Positions 7,307-16,763 are shown, numbered from the stretch's first letter. The stretch is 64,000 nucleotides of DNA from Pseudomonas sp. ACM7 (GCF_004136015.1 NZ_CP024866.1:2839522-2903521), one strand, 5' to 3'. The notes: generated by a model not told the origin, from the letters alone. A program made the numbers and translations.

Positions 7307-9756
7307 TGCGTGGCACCTGCGTATGGATAGCCGCAGGGATAAGAGGTGTGGTTGGCATCACTCTCATGGCGGCTACGCTCGGCAACGTTGTGGCTGATGA
7401 GGGCGTTGTCTTTGATGCCCAGGTTCTCAAGGCGCGCGGGATCGATCCACAACTCGCGCAGTACTTCCGCCTGGCGCCCCGGTTCGAGCAAGGCCTGCGG
7501 CGGGTGACCCTCGAGGTTAACGGCGTGGCGAAGGGGCGCATCCACGCAACGTTCAATGAACACGGTGAGCTGTGCGTGGACTCCTCGCTGCTGGCCAGTG
7601 CAGGCATTCACGCGCCCGAGCGCACACTGGAAGCTCAGGACATTGGCGCATGCCTGCCCTTTACCCAAGCGTTTCCCGAGGCCGTGGTGCGTCTCCTTCC
7701 CGGTAGGGAAGAAGTGGCCTTGCGGGTTCCAACCCATGCCTTGCTATCGCCGGTACCGATGCAACGCAGCTTCTCCAATGGCGGAAGCGCCGGACTGTTG
7801 AATTACGACGCATTGCTGGTCAGCCGGAAATTCAATGGCCAGTCCAGTCAGTACCGCAACTTCAACACCGAGGTCGGTCTGAATGGCGGGGACTGGCTTG
7901 TACGCAGCCGACAATCCTATAGCGCGTACGAGGGTGTCAGGCGCGCCGAACATCTGTATGCGTATGCCGAGCACACGTGGGAAAAACAACAGACCCGGAT
8001 GCAGTTCGGGCAACTCACCTTGGCAGCGCCGCTCCTGGCGGGTGGCGCGTTTACCGGGGTTCAGTTACTGCCGGAAACCGCACTCAGCACCTTGACCAAC
8101 GAGGGGATTGGCAGCAACACGGTTGTCGAAGGGGTGGCGTACTCGCCTGCTCGCGTCGAGGTGCGACAAAATGGTGTGGTGATTTACGCGACCCTGGTGC
8201 CGAGTGGGCCTTTTACCCTAAGTGGTTTACCGCTGCTGAGTCTCAACCTCGATCTGGACGTGACGGTGCACGAGGACGGTGGTTCACAGCACCAATTTAT
8301 GGTGCCGTCGGCAACCTTGCGCCGCGGCAGCAACGCAGGACCTACCGGCTACACCTTGGCGGCAGGTCAGGTTCGCCGGTTCGGTAGCGATGATCGTGAA
8401 ACACCCTTGTTTGCTGCCGCGACCCGCAGCTGGCAGTGGGGTGCAAGCACACATTTGAGTGCTGCTCTGATGGGGGCCGGTGAGTATCAGGCAGTCGGCT
8501 GGGGTCTCCAGCAGGCACTGACTGATCGCACCACGATCAGCGCTCAACATGTGTTCTCCAGCACTGCTGCGGTGCAATTGCGTGGCTCACAACTTCAAGC
8601 CTCAATTAGCACAGCCATCAACCGCCGCTTGTCCGCCGGCCTTACTGCTTCGCAGCAGACCGAGGGCTTCCGGACGCTGACCGATACGGCCTGGAACGAA
8701 AAACGCAAAGCCCCCGAATCACGTGCCAGCCAGCAGTTGAGCGCGTCGGTGAACGGTTCGCTGGATAAGCTGGGGACGTTGGGTGCCGTGGTCTCGCGCA
8801 ACGCCACGGTCAACGGGCGAGCGCAATCTCGTTTGGGACTTTCCTGGTCGTCCAGCGCCTTCAAGGACACTCACTTTTCGCTGAGACTGGAAAAAAGTTT
8901 AGGTGCGTCGGTGCAACACAGTCCCGGAACCGCGGCGTTCGCTTCACTGAGTTTTACCTTGGGCCCGCGACGTAGCCTCAGTCATTACGCCCGCCACGAC
9001 CGGGTAAATGGGCTGCGCACGGGGGCGCAATTGAGCGAACAGGTCGATGACACGCTGGGCTACACCATCGGTGTCGATCGAGCGGCAGAAGGACAATTCG
9101 ATATGAATGGACGCCTCAGTCTGTTGCCGCGCTATACCAGCGTCGACCTCGGCTATTCCCATAGCGGTGCCGGAGCGACGGGGTATGACGCGGCCATGCG
9201 CGGTGGTTTGGCCATTCACTCCAATGGCATCACACCGTCGCCCTATCCGTTGCGCGACACGTTCGGGCTGGTGAAGATCGGTGAAGATGCCGGCATCAAA
9301 CTGCGCACGCCGCAGGGGCCGGTGTGGACTGACAGTGCCGGTCGTGCGGTCGCGGCCAGTCTGCCGGCCTATCGCACGGGCCGGATCGAGATCGATACCG
9401 CCAGCCTGCCGCGCAGCATCGATGTGCTCAATGGCTATCAGGAAGTCGAGGCCGGGCGCGGCTCGGTTCAGGCGTTCGACTTTTCGGTCATCAGCGCCCG
9501 CCGCGTATTGTTAATGGCGCGCCGGGCGGATGGTCGGCCGGTGACTCAAGGCGTGGGCGTTTATGACGACGATCAGCGCTACCTGACGACGGTCGTCGAC
9601 ACAGGGAAAATCTTTCTTATCGACGCCCGTCCCGAGATGCAGCTGCGGTTGACGCTGCCGGACGGGGCATCGTGCAGGCTCAATGTCAGCCTCGCTCAAA
9701 AGTCTGAGTCTTCGGTGTTGTTCGAGACCGCCGAAAGCGTCTGCGAGGAGGCTTGA
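7306..9756 (+). CDS. Fimbrial outer-membrane usher
   Basis: An 816-residue outer-membrane usher, the pore that orders subunits and secretes the pilus. After a signal-like N-terminus come an N-terminal periplasmic domain (about 30-130), a long amphipathic beta-strand region with alternating Y/S/T and G (about 140-640), and C-terminal domains with usher-type phrases such as GLVKIGEDAGIKLRTPQG and DFSVISARRVLLMA (about 650-800). It looks like the CS1/TcfC-type or DUF1120-associated usher branch rather than classic PapC/FimD. It begins on the last base of the chaperone stop codon. No frameshift or truncation was seen. Confidence 0.85.
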   Translation: MRGTCVWIAAGIRGVVGITLMAATLGNVVADEGVVFDAQVLKARGIDPQLAQYFRLAPRFEQGLRRVTLEVNGVAKGRIHATFNEHGELCVDSSLLASAGIHAPERTLEAQDIGACLPFTQAFPEAVVRLLPGREEVALRVPTHALLSPVPMQRSFSNGGSAGLLNYDALLVSRKFNGQSSQYRNFNTEVGLNGGDWLVRSRQSYSAYEGVRRAEHLYAYAEHTWEKQQTRMQFGQLTLAAPLLAGGAFTGVQLLPETALSTLTNEGIGSNTVVEGVAYSPARVEVRQNGVVIYATLVPSGPFTLSGLPLLSLNLDLDVTVHEDGGSQHQFMVPSATLRRGSNAGPTGYTLAAGQVRRFGSDDRETPLFAAATRSWQWGASTHLSAALMGAGEYQAVGWGLQQALTDRTTISAQHVFSSTAAVQLRGSQLQASISTAINRRLSAGLTASQQTEGFRTLTDTAWNEKRKAPESRASQQLSASVNGSLDKLGTLGAVVSRNATVNGRAQSRLGLSWSSSAFKDTHFSLRLEKSLGASVQHSPGTAAFASLSFTLGPRRSLSHYARHDRVNGLRTGAQLSEQVDDTLGYTIGVDRAAEGQFDMNGRLSLLPRYTSVDLGYSHSGAGATGYDAAMRGGLAIHSNGITPSPYPLRDTFGLVKIGEDAGIKLRTPQGPVWTDSAGRAVAASLPAYRTGRIEIDTASLPRSIDVLNGYQEVEAGRGSVQAFDFSVISARRVLLMARRADGRPVTQGVGVYDDDQRYLTTVVDTGKIFLIDARPEMQLRLTLPDGASCRLNVSLAQKSESSVLFETAESVCEEA

Positions 9757-9783
9757 AGTATTCATTTTGATCAAGGGCTACCG

Positions 9784-10359
9784 ATGAAAAATCCACCTGA
9801 TATTTCGTTTGCTCCTCGCACGCTGCGAGCAATATTCGTCCGCTTGCTTTTCAGTGTTTTTCTGCCTGTTTGCGCTACTCCTGCGATGGCTGCGCAGCGC
9901 TGCACGTTAACCCTTGCGCCGTCCTCGATCGATTTTGGCTCGGCCACTCGCGGGGAGTTACTCGGGCGTTCGCCAGCCGGGGAGCCGTTGAACCTGGGCA
10001 AGCGACACACCCGGCTGCAGGTGCAATGTGATGCGCCAACGCCGATGAGTATCTGGCTGGACGGCGCAATGGTGGATACGCAGCACTACCCGTTTGGCGA
10101 TGGAGTGTTGCAGGTCCGCGTACTGTCTGCCCGGCTGGATGGTGCTGCAATTGCGTGGCGGCGAGAAGGCGAGGAGAGCCCCGTTGATTCGGGTCTATTG
10201 CGTCCGGGTGAGCGGATCATGCCGTGGCATAACGGGGCCGCTGCGCTGGGCACACGTTGGGATCTGGAGTTGGAACTCGACGCCCGGATCAATGAGGAGG
10301 CGACCCGGGTGCGTGATATTAAAACCCTCGAAAGTCGAATCCGCATTGAGCTGGAGTAA
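9784..10359 (+). CDS. Minor fimbrial subunit / adhesin-like protein
   Basis: A 191-residue secreted protein with an N-terminal signal ending near CATPAMA (residue 36) and two cysteines, C41 (QRCTLTL) and a second in LQVQCDAPT, spaced like the DUF1120 pilin. SIDFGSATRGELLG and a terminal strand ESRIRIELE fit a pilin-like beta sandwich. It begins 27 bases after the usher stop and is the last gene of the operon, where tip or minor subunits usually sit. I do not recognise a specific family beyond the fimbrial context. Confidence 0.65.
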   Translation: MKNPPDISFAPRTLRAIFVRLLFSVFLPVCATPAMAAQRCTLTLAPSSIDFGSATRGELLGRSPAGEPLNLGKRHTRLQVQCDAPTPMSIWLDGAMVDTQHYPFGDGVLQVRVLSARLDGAAIAWRREGEESPVDSGLLRPGERIMPWHNGAAALGTRWDLELELDARINEEATRVRDIKTLESRIRIELE

Positions 10360-10379
10360 TCGCGCCAAGGCATAGCCTG

Positions 10380-11804
10380 TCAGTGATCAACCTCTGCCAG
10401 GAGTCTGATCGCTGCGGCACCGACCTTGCGCACCGCGTCTTCGATCTGCGGTGTTGGCTTGGCAGCGTAGTTCATCCGCAGGCAATTGCGGTATTTGCCG
10501 GAGGCGGAAAAGATACTGCCGACGGCAATTTGTACGCCTTGATCATGCAGCGCACGATTCAGTTTCAGAGTGTCGAAGCCTTCCGGTAGCTCAACCCACA
10601 ACATGAAGCTGCCTTGTGGACGACTGGCGCGGGTGCCGACCGGGAAATAGCGGGTGACCCAATCGATCATCAAGTCGCGATTGCGCTGGTATTGCGTACG
10701 CATCCGTCGCAAATGCGGCTCGAAGTGCCCCGCCTTGAGGAATTCGGCGATGGCAATCTGCGGCTGCGGCGCCGTGGAGCCGGTGCTGATGTATTTCATG
10801 TGCAGCACACGTTCGAGATACCGTCCCGGCGCCACCCAACCGATACGCAGCCCCGGCGCCAGGGTCTTGGAAAAGGAACTGCACAGTAGGACCCGACCGT
10901 CTTCGTCGAAGGATTTGATCGTGCGCGGGCGCGGGTAGGTGTAGGCCAGTTCGCCATACACATCATCCTCGATGATCGCCACGTCGAAGCGCTGTGCGAG
11001 TGTCAACAACGCGCGTTTTCGCGACTCCGGCATGATGTAGCCCAGCGGATTGTTGCAGTTGGGCGTCAACTGTATGGCTTTGATCGGCCATTGTTCCAAG
11101 GCCAGTTCCAGCGCATCGAGACTGATCCCGGTGAGCGGGTCGGTGGGGATTTCCAGGGCTTTCATGCCCAGGCCCTTGAGTGTCTGCATGGCGCCGTGAA
11201 AGCTTGGCGAATCCACAGCGACAATGTCGCCCGGTTCGCAGATGGAGCGGATGCTGGTGGACAGCGCTTCGTGGCAACCGGTAGTGATCACCAGGTCGTG
11301 GGCCGTCAATTGGCAACCGGAATCCAGCATCAGACGGGCGATCTGTTCGCGCAGTTCGAGGGTGCCGTAGATGTTGTCGTAATACAGGCCGGGCATGTCC
11401 TGCCGACGGCTGATCCGCGCCAGGTTGCGCAGCAGCGGTTTCATGGTCGGCGTGGTGATGTCCGGCATGCCGCGACCCAGTTGCACGACGTCCTTGCGTG
11501 GCACGGCGCGAATCAACTCCAGTACCTGATCCCACTGGGAAATATCCACCGGACGCTGGGCCGGGCGACCAATGGCCGGCAGCTCCGGCAGCTCGCGACC
11601 CACCGGAACGAAGTAGCCGGATTTGGGTTTCGGTGTCGCCAATCCGCTGTCTTCCAGCACGCGATAGGCCTGCTGCACTGTGCTCAGGCTGACGCCGTGT
11701 TCAACACTTAACGCCCGCACCGACGGCAGCCGGTCGCCGGGGCGATAGAAGCCCTGTTCGATCCGCGTGCCGAGTAGTTCGGCGAGGTTGACGTAAAGGG
11801 TCAT
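10380..11804 (-). CDS. MocR-type transcriptional regulator (GntR HTH + aminotransferase domain)
   Basis: A 474-residue fusion. Residues 1-70 are a GntR-type winged helix (RPGDRLPSVRALSVEHGVSLSTVQQAYRVLEDSG is the family core). The rest is a fold-type I PLP aminotransferase domain with YGTLELREQIAR, the aspartate region VAIIEDDVYGELAY and the PLP lysine about 313 in SFSKTLAPGLRIGW. Such proteins are PLP-sensing regulators, usually of amino-acid, polyamine or vitamin B6 genes, not free enzymes. By memory it resembles PA5283. It is divergent from a DUF1127 gene; the shared 179-base spacer carries repeated ATCTGTA motifs that fit a MocR operator. Confidence 0.85.
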   Translation of the reverse strand: MTLYVNLAELLGTRIEQGFYRPGDRLPSVRALSVEHGVSLSTVQQAYRVLEDSGLATPKPKSGYFVPVGRELPELPAIGRPAQRPVDISQWDQVLELIRAVPRKDVVQLGRGMPDITTPTMKPLLRNLARISRRQDMPGLYYDNIYGTLELREQIARLMLDSGCQLTAHDLVITTGCHEALSTSIRSICEPGDIVAVDSPSFHGAMQTLKGLGMKALEIPTDPLTGISLDALELALEQWPIKAIQLTPNCNNPLGYIMPESRKRALLTLAQRFDVAIIEDDVYGELAYTYPRPRTIKSFDEDGRVLLCSSFSKTLAPGLRIGWVAPGRYLERVLHMKYISTGSTAPQPQIAIAEFLKAGHFEPHLRRMRTQYQRNRDLMIDWVTRYFPVGTRASRPQGSFMLWVELPEGFDTLKLNRALHDQGVQIAVGSIFSASGKYRNCLRMNYAAKPTPQIEDAVRKVGAAAIRLLAEVDH

Positions 11805-11839
11805 GGCGCAGTCTCGGTGTGGGTGGTTCGGTTAACCAG

Positions 11840-11920
11840 TACAGATGGGTCGAAAATATTGGATTCAGACGCTGAAATGCAAAATCTGTATGGAGTTAAT
11901 ACAGTCTCGTTGAATCTGTA
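11840..11920. promoter_or_regulatory. Candidate MocR-type operator: repeated ATCTGTA
   Basis: atctgta occurs at 11884-11890 and 11914-11920 as direct repeats 30 bases apart (about three helical turns), and in inverse form tacagat at 11840-11846. A partial inverse (tacag) lies near 11899. MocR regulators bind spaced direct repeats, so these likely bind the adjacent regulator. Inferred. Confidence 0.45.
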
Positions 11921-11983
11921 ATGCTTTTTGCCGTCGACGCATCATGAAAGCTCTGGCTACCCAAGTAAACAGGAGCAATCAAA

Positions 11984-12229
11984 ATGAACGGCTTGAGCGA
12001 TGTGCGGCTGACGTTACACAGTCAGGAACTGGCGGCAGGGCAAAACAACGGCGCACGCGAGGCGGTCATGCGCAACGCACCGTCCGGCCTGAGTCGCTGG
12101 GGCCTGTTCTGGCATCGTCTGCACACGCGCAAGGCGTTGCTGGAGCTCACGACTGAGCAGCTTAAGGACGTTGGGTTGAGTCGGGCGCAGGCGCGGGAGG
12201 AGGGGCTCAAGCCTTTCTGGCGTCTGTGA
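11984..12229 (+). CDS. DUF1127 domain small protein
   Basis: An 81-residue basic protein. The C-terminal half WHRLHTRKALLELTTEQLKDVGLSRAQAREE matches the short DUF1127 motif (R..L..L....L.D.GL.R..A..E). DUF1127 proteins are small, basic and poorly understood; some affect RNA turnover and phosphate or stress responses in alphaproteobacteria. The ATG at 11984 is preceded by an aggagcaatcaaa ribosome site. It is divergent from the MocR-type regulator and is its most likely target. Confidence 0.78.
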   Translation: MNGLSDVRLTLHSQELAAGQNNGAREAVMRNAPSGLSRWGLFWHRLHTRKALLELTTEQLKDVGLSRAQAREEGLKPFWRL

Positions 12230-12245
12230 GATGAAATGCGATCCC

Positions 12246-12395
12246 TTGTAGCAGCTGACGAGCACCGCGAGGCAGCGTTCGGCGGCGAAGCAGTCGTAAA
12301 TCAGACACCGCGGTTTGCCTGAAAGAGCGCGGTTGCAGGATTTGCGACGGCTTCGCCGCCGAACGCTGCCTCGCAGTGCTCGTCAGCTGCTACAA
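12246..12395. repeat. Long inverted repeat (non-REP family)
   Basis: ttgtagcagctgacgagcac at 12246 and its inverse gtgctcgtcagctgctacaa ending at 12395 enclose further complementary parts (aggcagcgttcggcggcgaag / cttcgccgccgaacgctgcct split by an A-rich loop). Arms of about 45 bases can pair with few mismatches. This is a second palindromic family, distinct from the gtgggagcgggc elements. It lies between convergent genes. Confidence 0.7.
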
Positions 12396-12420
12396 AGGCG
12401 GATATGTCGCTTAATCAGGT

Positions 12421-13734
12421 TCAGACCAACTCTTTAAGCCGATGCCACAACATCCCCAACGCCAACAACGGCGAGCGCAAATGCTTACCGCCAGGGAACG
12501 TGATATGCGGCACCTTGGCAAACAGATCAAACCCACCACCCTGCTGGCCACTGATAGCTTCAGCCAACAACTTCCCCGCGAGGTGCGTGGCATTCACGCC
12601 ATGACCGGAATAAGCCTGGGCGTAATACACATTCGGCTGATCCTTGAGCCGGCCGATCTGCGGCAGACGGTTGGCGCCGATGCCGATCATCCCGCCCCAT
12701 TGATAGTCGATCTTGACCCCGGCCAGTTGCGGGAAAACCTCCAGCATCTTCGGCCGCATGTAGGCGGCGATGTCCTTCGGGTCGCGACCTGAATAATGGC
12801 AGGCGCCGCCAAACAGCAAGCGGCGGTCCGCCGAGAGCCGGTAGTAATCCAGCGCCACCCGTTGATCGCAGACCGCCATGTTCTGCGGCAGTAGCGAGTG
12901 TGCCAGCGCTTCACTCAAGGGTTCGGTGGCGATGATGTAGCTGCCGGCGGGCAGCACCTTGCCGCCGAGTTCGGGATTGAGTTCATTGAGGTAGGCGTTG
13001 CAGCCCAGCACCAGCGTCTTGGCGCGAACCGAGCCCTGGGCGGTATGGACTTTGACCTCGGGGCCATAGTCGATGCGGGTGGCCGCCGATTGTTCGAACA
13101 GCTTCACCCCCAACTGCTGCGCGGCGGCCGCTTCGCCCAATGCCAGGTTCAGCGGATGCAGGTGCCCCGAGCCCATGTCGATCAAACCGCCGACGTAACG
13201 GTCGGAACCCACAACGGAATGCATTTCGCTGGCTTGCAGCAGCCGGGTTTCGTAACGGTAACCGAGGCTGCGCAGCTCTTCGGCGTCTTCGGCAAAACCT
13301 TCAAGGTCGCGAGGCTTGTTAGCGAGGTCGCAATAACCCCAGGTCAAGTCGCAAGGGATCTGAAAACGCTCGACGCGCTGTCGGACGATTTCCACCGCTT
13401 CCAGTCCCATAAGTTTCATCTGACGCACGCCGTCCGCACCGATCACGTTGGCGAACTGATCGAGGCCGTGGCCGACGCCCCGAATCAATTGCCCGCCATT
13501 GCGCCCGCTCGCGCCCCAGCCGATCTTGTGCGCTTCGAGCAGGACCACGCTGAAACCGCGTTCGGCCAGTTCGAGCGCCGTGTTCAACCCGGAGAACCCG
13601 CCACCGACCACGCACACGTCAGCCACCAGGTCGTCTGTGAGCACTGGATGATCGGGCTGCGGAAGGCTGCTGGCGGCGTAGTAAGAAGCAGGGTGCTGGT
13701 GGTTCGGGGCAGGTTGCTGAGCACCGGCATTCAT
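12421..13734 (-). CDS. FAD-dependent oxidoreductase, PuuB-like (gamma-glutamylputrescine oxidase family)
   Basis: A 437-residue DAO-family flavoprotein. DVCVVGGGFSGLNTALELAERG near residues 40-61 is the dinucleotide-binding fold, followed by VVLLEAHKIGWGASGRNGG, the signature of the PuuB/glycine oxidase branch, and late YAQAYSGHGVNATHLAGKLLAEA for the FAD-binding C-terminus. The family oxidatively deaminates gamma-glutamylated polyamines or related amines, giving aldehydes that KauB/PuuC enzymes oxidise, which fits kauB and pauR in the same window. ATG 13734 is chosen over one at 13806. By memory it matches PA5309. The exact substrate is open. Confidence 0.83.
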   Translation of the reverse strand: MNAGAQQPAPNHQHPASYYAASSLPQPDHPVLTDDLVADVCVVGGGFSGLNTALELAERGFSVVLLEAHKIGWGASGRNGGQLIRGVGHGLDQFANVIGADGVRQMKLMGLEAVEIVRQRVERFQIPCDLTWGYCDLANKPRDLEGFAEDAEELRSLGYRYETRLLQASEMHSVVGSDRYVGGLIDMGSGHLHPLNLALGEAAAAQQLGVKLFEQSAATRIDYGPEVKVHTAQGSVRAKTLVLGCNAYLNELNPELGGKVLPAGSYIIATEPLSEALAHSLLPQNMAVCDQRVALDYYRLSADRRLLFGGACHYSGRDPKDIAAYMRPKMLEVFPQLAGVKIDYQWGGMIGIGANRLPQIGRLKDQPNVYYAQAYSGHGVNATHLAGKLLAEAISGQQGGGFDLFAKVPHITFPGGKHLRSPLLALGMLWHRLKELV

Positions 13735-13881
13735 GTGCGTGGTCCTGATTCGTGTGTTTAGAAAATTTGACGGAGCATAAGCCGGACCTTCGGACACCGG
13801 CAACACTGGTCGGTTGGTGCTGTCTGGATCAGGGCTTTTACGTCAGAATCGCGCTCTATTCCGCTTTTGGTTACCGCTTCG

Positions 13882-14235
13882 ATGAGCTGCAACAGTCAGA
13901 AAATTCGCACGTTACGGCAGCAGATTCCCTCGTTCGAGTGCGTGCCCGGCTGCCATGACTGCTGTGGGCCGGTAACCACCTCACCGGAAGAAATGTCCCG
14001 CCTGCCGCGCAAGACCCGCGCCGAGCAGGATGCTGCGATGGACGAACTCAATTGCGTTCACCTCGGACCCGACGGCTGCACCGTGTATGACGAACGGCCG
14101 CTGATCTGTCGGCTGTTCGGCACCACAAAGACCTTACCGTGCCCGAATGGGCGGGGGCCGGTGGAGCTGATTCATCCGCGGGTTGAAAAGCAGATTCATG
14201 AGTACATGGCTTCGACGCGGCAGGTTCTGGTCTAA
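13882..14235 (+). CDS. YkgJ-family cysteine cluster protein
   Basis: A 117-residue protein with the CxxxCxxCC cluster (CVPGCHDCCG) near the N-terminus and two further cysteines in GCTVYDERPLICRLFG, the pattern of the YkgJ / Fe-S-Zn-like cluster family. A metal site is expected from the family; the physiological role is unknown. I start at ATG 13882 (MSCNSQKIRTLRQQ) rather than 13867. It is divergent from the oxidoreductase gene and convergent with dadR. Confidence 0.8.
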   Translation: MSCNSQKIRTLRQQIPSFECVPGCHDCCGPVTTSPEEMSRLPRKTRAEQDAAMDELNCVHLGPDGCTVYDERPLICRLFGTTKTLPCPNGRGPVELIHPRVEKQIHEYMASTRQVLV

Positions 14236-14254
14236 GGAAAGACCGAGTCGCCTG

Positions 14255-14366
14255 CATTCGCGAGCAAGTCGGATCGCCGCACCGCCGCTCCCACATGGAT
14301 CTGTGCAAGACACAGAATTTGTGGCCAGTGAAGATCACTGTGGGAGCGGGCTTGCTCGCGAAGGCG
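14255..14366. repeat. Two REP arms, one of a longer variant
   Basis: ttcgcgagcaagtcggatcg with its continuation to gctcccaca (to 14295) is a variant REP arm carrying about 14 extra bases. A standard arm, tgtgggagcgggcttgctcg, follows at 14339-14366. The same variant arm occurs at 60870-60909. Confidence 0.7.
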
Positions 14367-14388
14367 GCCGACCAGTCACCACAAAGAC

Positions 14389-14877
14389 TCAATCCGGAAT
14401 CGGCAGGCACAAACTCTCTTTCACCTCTTCCATCACGATGTAGCTCTTGGATTCGCGCACATGCGGCAGCTTGAGCAGGATGTCGCCCAGCAACTTGCGG
14501 TACGAGGCCATCTCGGAAATCCGCGCCTTCACCAGATAGTCGAAATCCCCTGACACCAAATGGCACTCCAGCACGTGGGGAAGCTTCAGGACCGCGCGTC
14601 GGAACTCTTCGAAAGTATCGCCGGATTTGTAGTCGAGGCTGATCTCGACGAACACCAGAAGACTACCCTTGAGGTGCTGCGGATTGAGCCGGGCGTTGTA
14701 GCCCATGATGATCCCTTCGCGCTCCAGCCGCCGGACCCGCTCGGTACACGGCGTGGTCGAGAGCCCGACCTTTTCCCCCAGCTCGGTGAAGGAGATGCGT
14801 CCGTCCGCTTGCAGGATCCGCAGGATGTTGCGGTCGATCTTGTCCAGCTCACGTTTGGTCTGAGTGTTGGTACGCAT
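14389..14877 (-). CDS. dadR: Lrp/AsnC-family regulator DadR
   Basis: A 162-residue Lrp-type regulator. The helix-turn-helix lies at about residues 10-55 (LDKIDRNILRILQADGRISFTELGEKVGLST). The C-terminal RAM ligand-binding domain shows ALKLPHVLECHLVSGDFDYLVKARI-like strands. Its place, divergent from dadA, and its length identify it as DadR, which activates dadAX when alanine is present in P. aeruginosa. Start ATG 14877 is chosen because the ORF extension to 14994 runs across the promoter region. The 157-base spacer to dadA is AT-rich (ccaaatataggcacttatatag) and probably carries its binding sites. Confidence 0.9.
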   Translation of the reverse strand: MRTNTQTKRELDKIDRNILRILQADGRISFTELGEKVGLSTTPCTERVRRLEREGIIMGYNARLNPQHLKGSLLVFVEISLDYKSGDTFEEFRRAVLKLPHVLECHLVSGDFDYLVKARISEMASYRKLLGDILLKLPHVRESKSYIVMEEVKESLCLPIPD

Positions 14878-15034
14878 AGGGGATGCGCCTCCGTGAAAAG
14901 CGTTTTTGCCGAGAATTCTCGCCAAATATAGGCACTTATATAGTGAAAAGCACTGCCTAATCTTTTTTACACTGCGCACATCAATGCTCGACAACTACGA
15001 ACGTCAGCGGCAAGCCGCGATGAGGGATATGAAA

Positions 15035-16339
15035 ATGCGCGTTATGGTCTTGGGTAGCGGCGTCATCGGTACCACCAGTGCTTACTATCTGGCGCGTGCC
15101 GGGTTTGAAGTGGTGGTCGTGGACCGTCAGCCGGCCGCTGCCATGGAGACCAGTTTCGCCAACGCCGGGCAGGTGTCGCCGGGTTATGCCTCGCCGTGGG
15201 CTGCGCCGGGTGTTCCGCTTAAAGCCATCAAGTGGCTGTTGCAGCGGCACGCACCGCTGGCGATCAAGGCCACCGCCGACATCGACCAATACCTGTGGAT
15301 GGCGCAGATGCTGCGCAACTGCACCGCCAGCCGTTATGCGGTGAACAAGGAGCGCATGGTCCGTCTGTCCGAGTACAGCCGTGACTGCCTCGATGAATTG
15401 CGCGCCGAAACTGGCATTGCCTACGAAGGCCGCAGCCTCGGTACTACCCAATTGTTCCGCACCCAGGCTCAACTCGACGGCGCCTGGAAAGACATCGCCG
15501 TGCTGAAAGAGTCCGGCGTGCCGTTCGAATTGCTCGACCGCGCCGGCATTGCCCGCGTTGAGCCGGCGCTGGCCAGCGTCACCGACATCCTCGCCGGTGC
15601 CCTGCGCCTGCCGAACGACCAGACCGGCGACTGCCAGATGTTCACCACTCGCCTGGTCGAAATGGCTACCAAACTCGGTGTGGAATTCCGCTTCGACCAG
15701 GACATTCAACGTCTCGACTACGCCGGCGACCGCATCAATGGTGTCTGGATCGACGGCAAGCTGGAAACCGCGGATCGCTACGTGCTGGCCCTGGGCAGCT
15801 ACTCGCCGCAACTGCTCAAGCCGCTGGGTATCAAGGCGCCGGTGTATCCGCTCAAGGGTTACTCCCTGACCGTGCCGATTACTAACCCGGCGATGGCCCC
15901 GACATCGACTATCCTCGATGAGACCTACAAGGTCGCGATCACTCGTTTCGACAACCGCATCCGCGTCGGCGGCATGGCTGAAATAGCCGGTTTTGACCTG
16001 TCGCTGAACCCGCGTCGGCGTGAAACCCTGGAGATGATCGTCAACGACCTCTATCCTCAGGGCGGCGATCTGGCCCAGGCGAGTTTCTGGACCGGTCTGC
16101 GTCCGACTACCCCGGACGGCACGCCGATCGTGGGTGCTACGCCGTTCAGCAATCTGTTTTTGAACACGGGTCACGGCACGCTTGGTTGGACCATGGCGTG
16201 CGGTTCCGGTCGCTTGCTGGCCGATCTGATGGCGAAGAAAACGCCGCAAATCAGCGCCGAAGGCCTCGATATTTCCCGTTACGGTAAAAAACTCCAGGAG
16301 TCTGCAAAACATGTCAATCCAGCGCCAGCTCACCAATGA
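15035..16339 (+). CDS. dadA: D-amino acid dehydrogenase DadA
   Basis: A 434-residue membrane-associated FAD enzyme that oxidises D-alanine and other D-amino acids to 2-oxo acids via imino acids, feeding electrons to the respiratory chain. [21 protein letters not shown] at residues 3-23 is the FAD-binding motif; [20 protein letters not shown] and [20 protein letters not shown] are DadA signatures. I choose ATG 15035 because agggat is eight bases upstream and the motif then starts at residue 3. Its 3' end overlaps ridA by 29 bases. DadX follows and makes D-alanine from L-alanine, so the operon is an L-alanine catabolic unit. Confidence 0.94.
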   Translation: MRVMVLGSGVIGTTSAYYLARAGFEVVVVDRQPAAAMETSFANAGQVSPGYASPWAAPGVPLKAIKWLLQRHAPLAIKATADIDQYLWMAQMLRNCTASRYAVNKERMVRLSEYSRDCLDELRAETGIAYEGRSLGTTQLFRTQAQLDGAWKDIAVLKESGVPFELLDRAGIARVEPALASVTDILAGALRLPNDQTGDCQMFTTRLVEMATKLGVEFRFDQDIQRLDYAGDRINGVWIDGKLETADRYVLALGSYSPQLLKPLGIKAPVYPLKGYSLTVPITNPAMAPTSTILDETYKVAITRFDNRIRVGGMAEIAGFDLSLNPRRRETLEMIVNDLYPQGGDLAQASFWTGLRPTTPDGTPIVGATPFSNLFLNTGHGTLGWTMACGSGRLLADLMAKKTPQISAEGLDISRYGKKLQESAKHVNPAPAHQ

Positions 16340-16664
16340 GCGCATGAGCCAGATCGTAGTCCACAGCGGTACCGTGTATCTGGCAGGGCAGGTCGGCGAC
16401 GATATGAACGCCGGGATTGAACAGCAGACCCGTGAAACTCTTGCCAACATCGAGCGTTTGCTGGATCTGGCCGGGACCGACAAGAGCCGTCTGCTGTCGG
16501 TGACGATTTACTTGAAAGACATTGATGCACACTTTGAAGGCATGAACGCGGTCTGGGACAAGTGGCTGCCAAAAGGCGTCGCACCGGCCCGTGCCACCGT
16601 TGAATCGAAGTTGTGCGAACCGCAAATCCTGGTTGAGCTGTCGGTTGTCGCCGCTCTGCCATAA
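16311..16664 (+). CDS. RidA family reactive intermediate deaminase
   Basis: A 117-residue YjgF/YER057c/UK114 protein. [35 protein letters not shown] and the arginine in [10 protein letters not shown] are the family's strand and active-site regions. RidA proteins hydrolyse reactive enamines/imines to keto acids. DadA releases 2-iminopropionate, so a deaminase translated with it makes chemical sense. The ATG at 16311 lies inside dadA, with aggagt 10 bases upstream, giving a 29-base overlap. Whether this copy is the main RidA of the cell cannot be told. Confidence 0.9.
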   Translation: MSIQRQLTNERMSQIVVHSGTVYLAGQVGDDMNAGIEQQTRETLANIERLLDLAGTDKSRLLSVTIYLKDIDAHFEGMNAVWDKWLPKGVAPARATVESKLCEPQILVELSVVAALP

Positions 16665-16763
16665 GCCCGTCAGAAAGATCCCTCTCCCGGTGCTACTGGC
16701 GGTTCACGCCGTCAGCCAGCGCCGGTTTTTCTTCCCCAATGACCCGACCAGAAGTCTGCCGCC

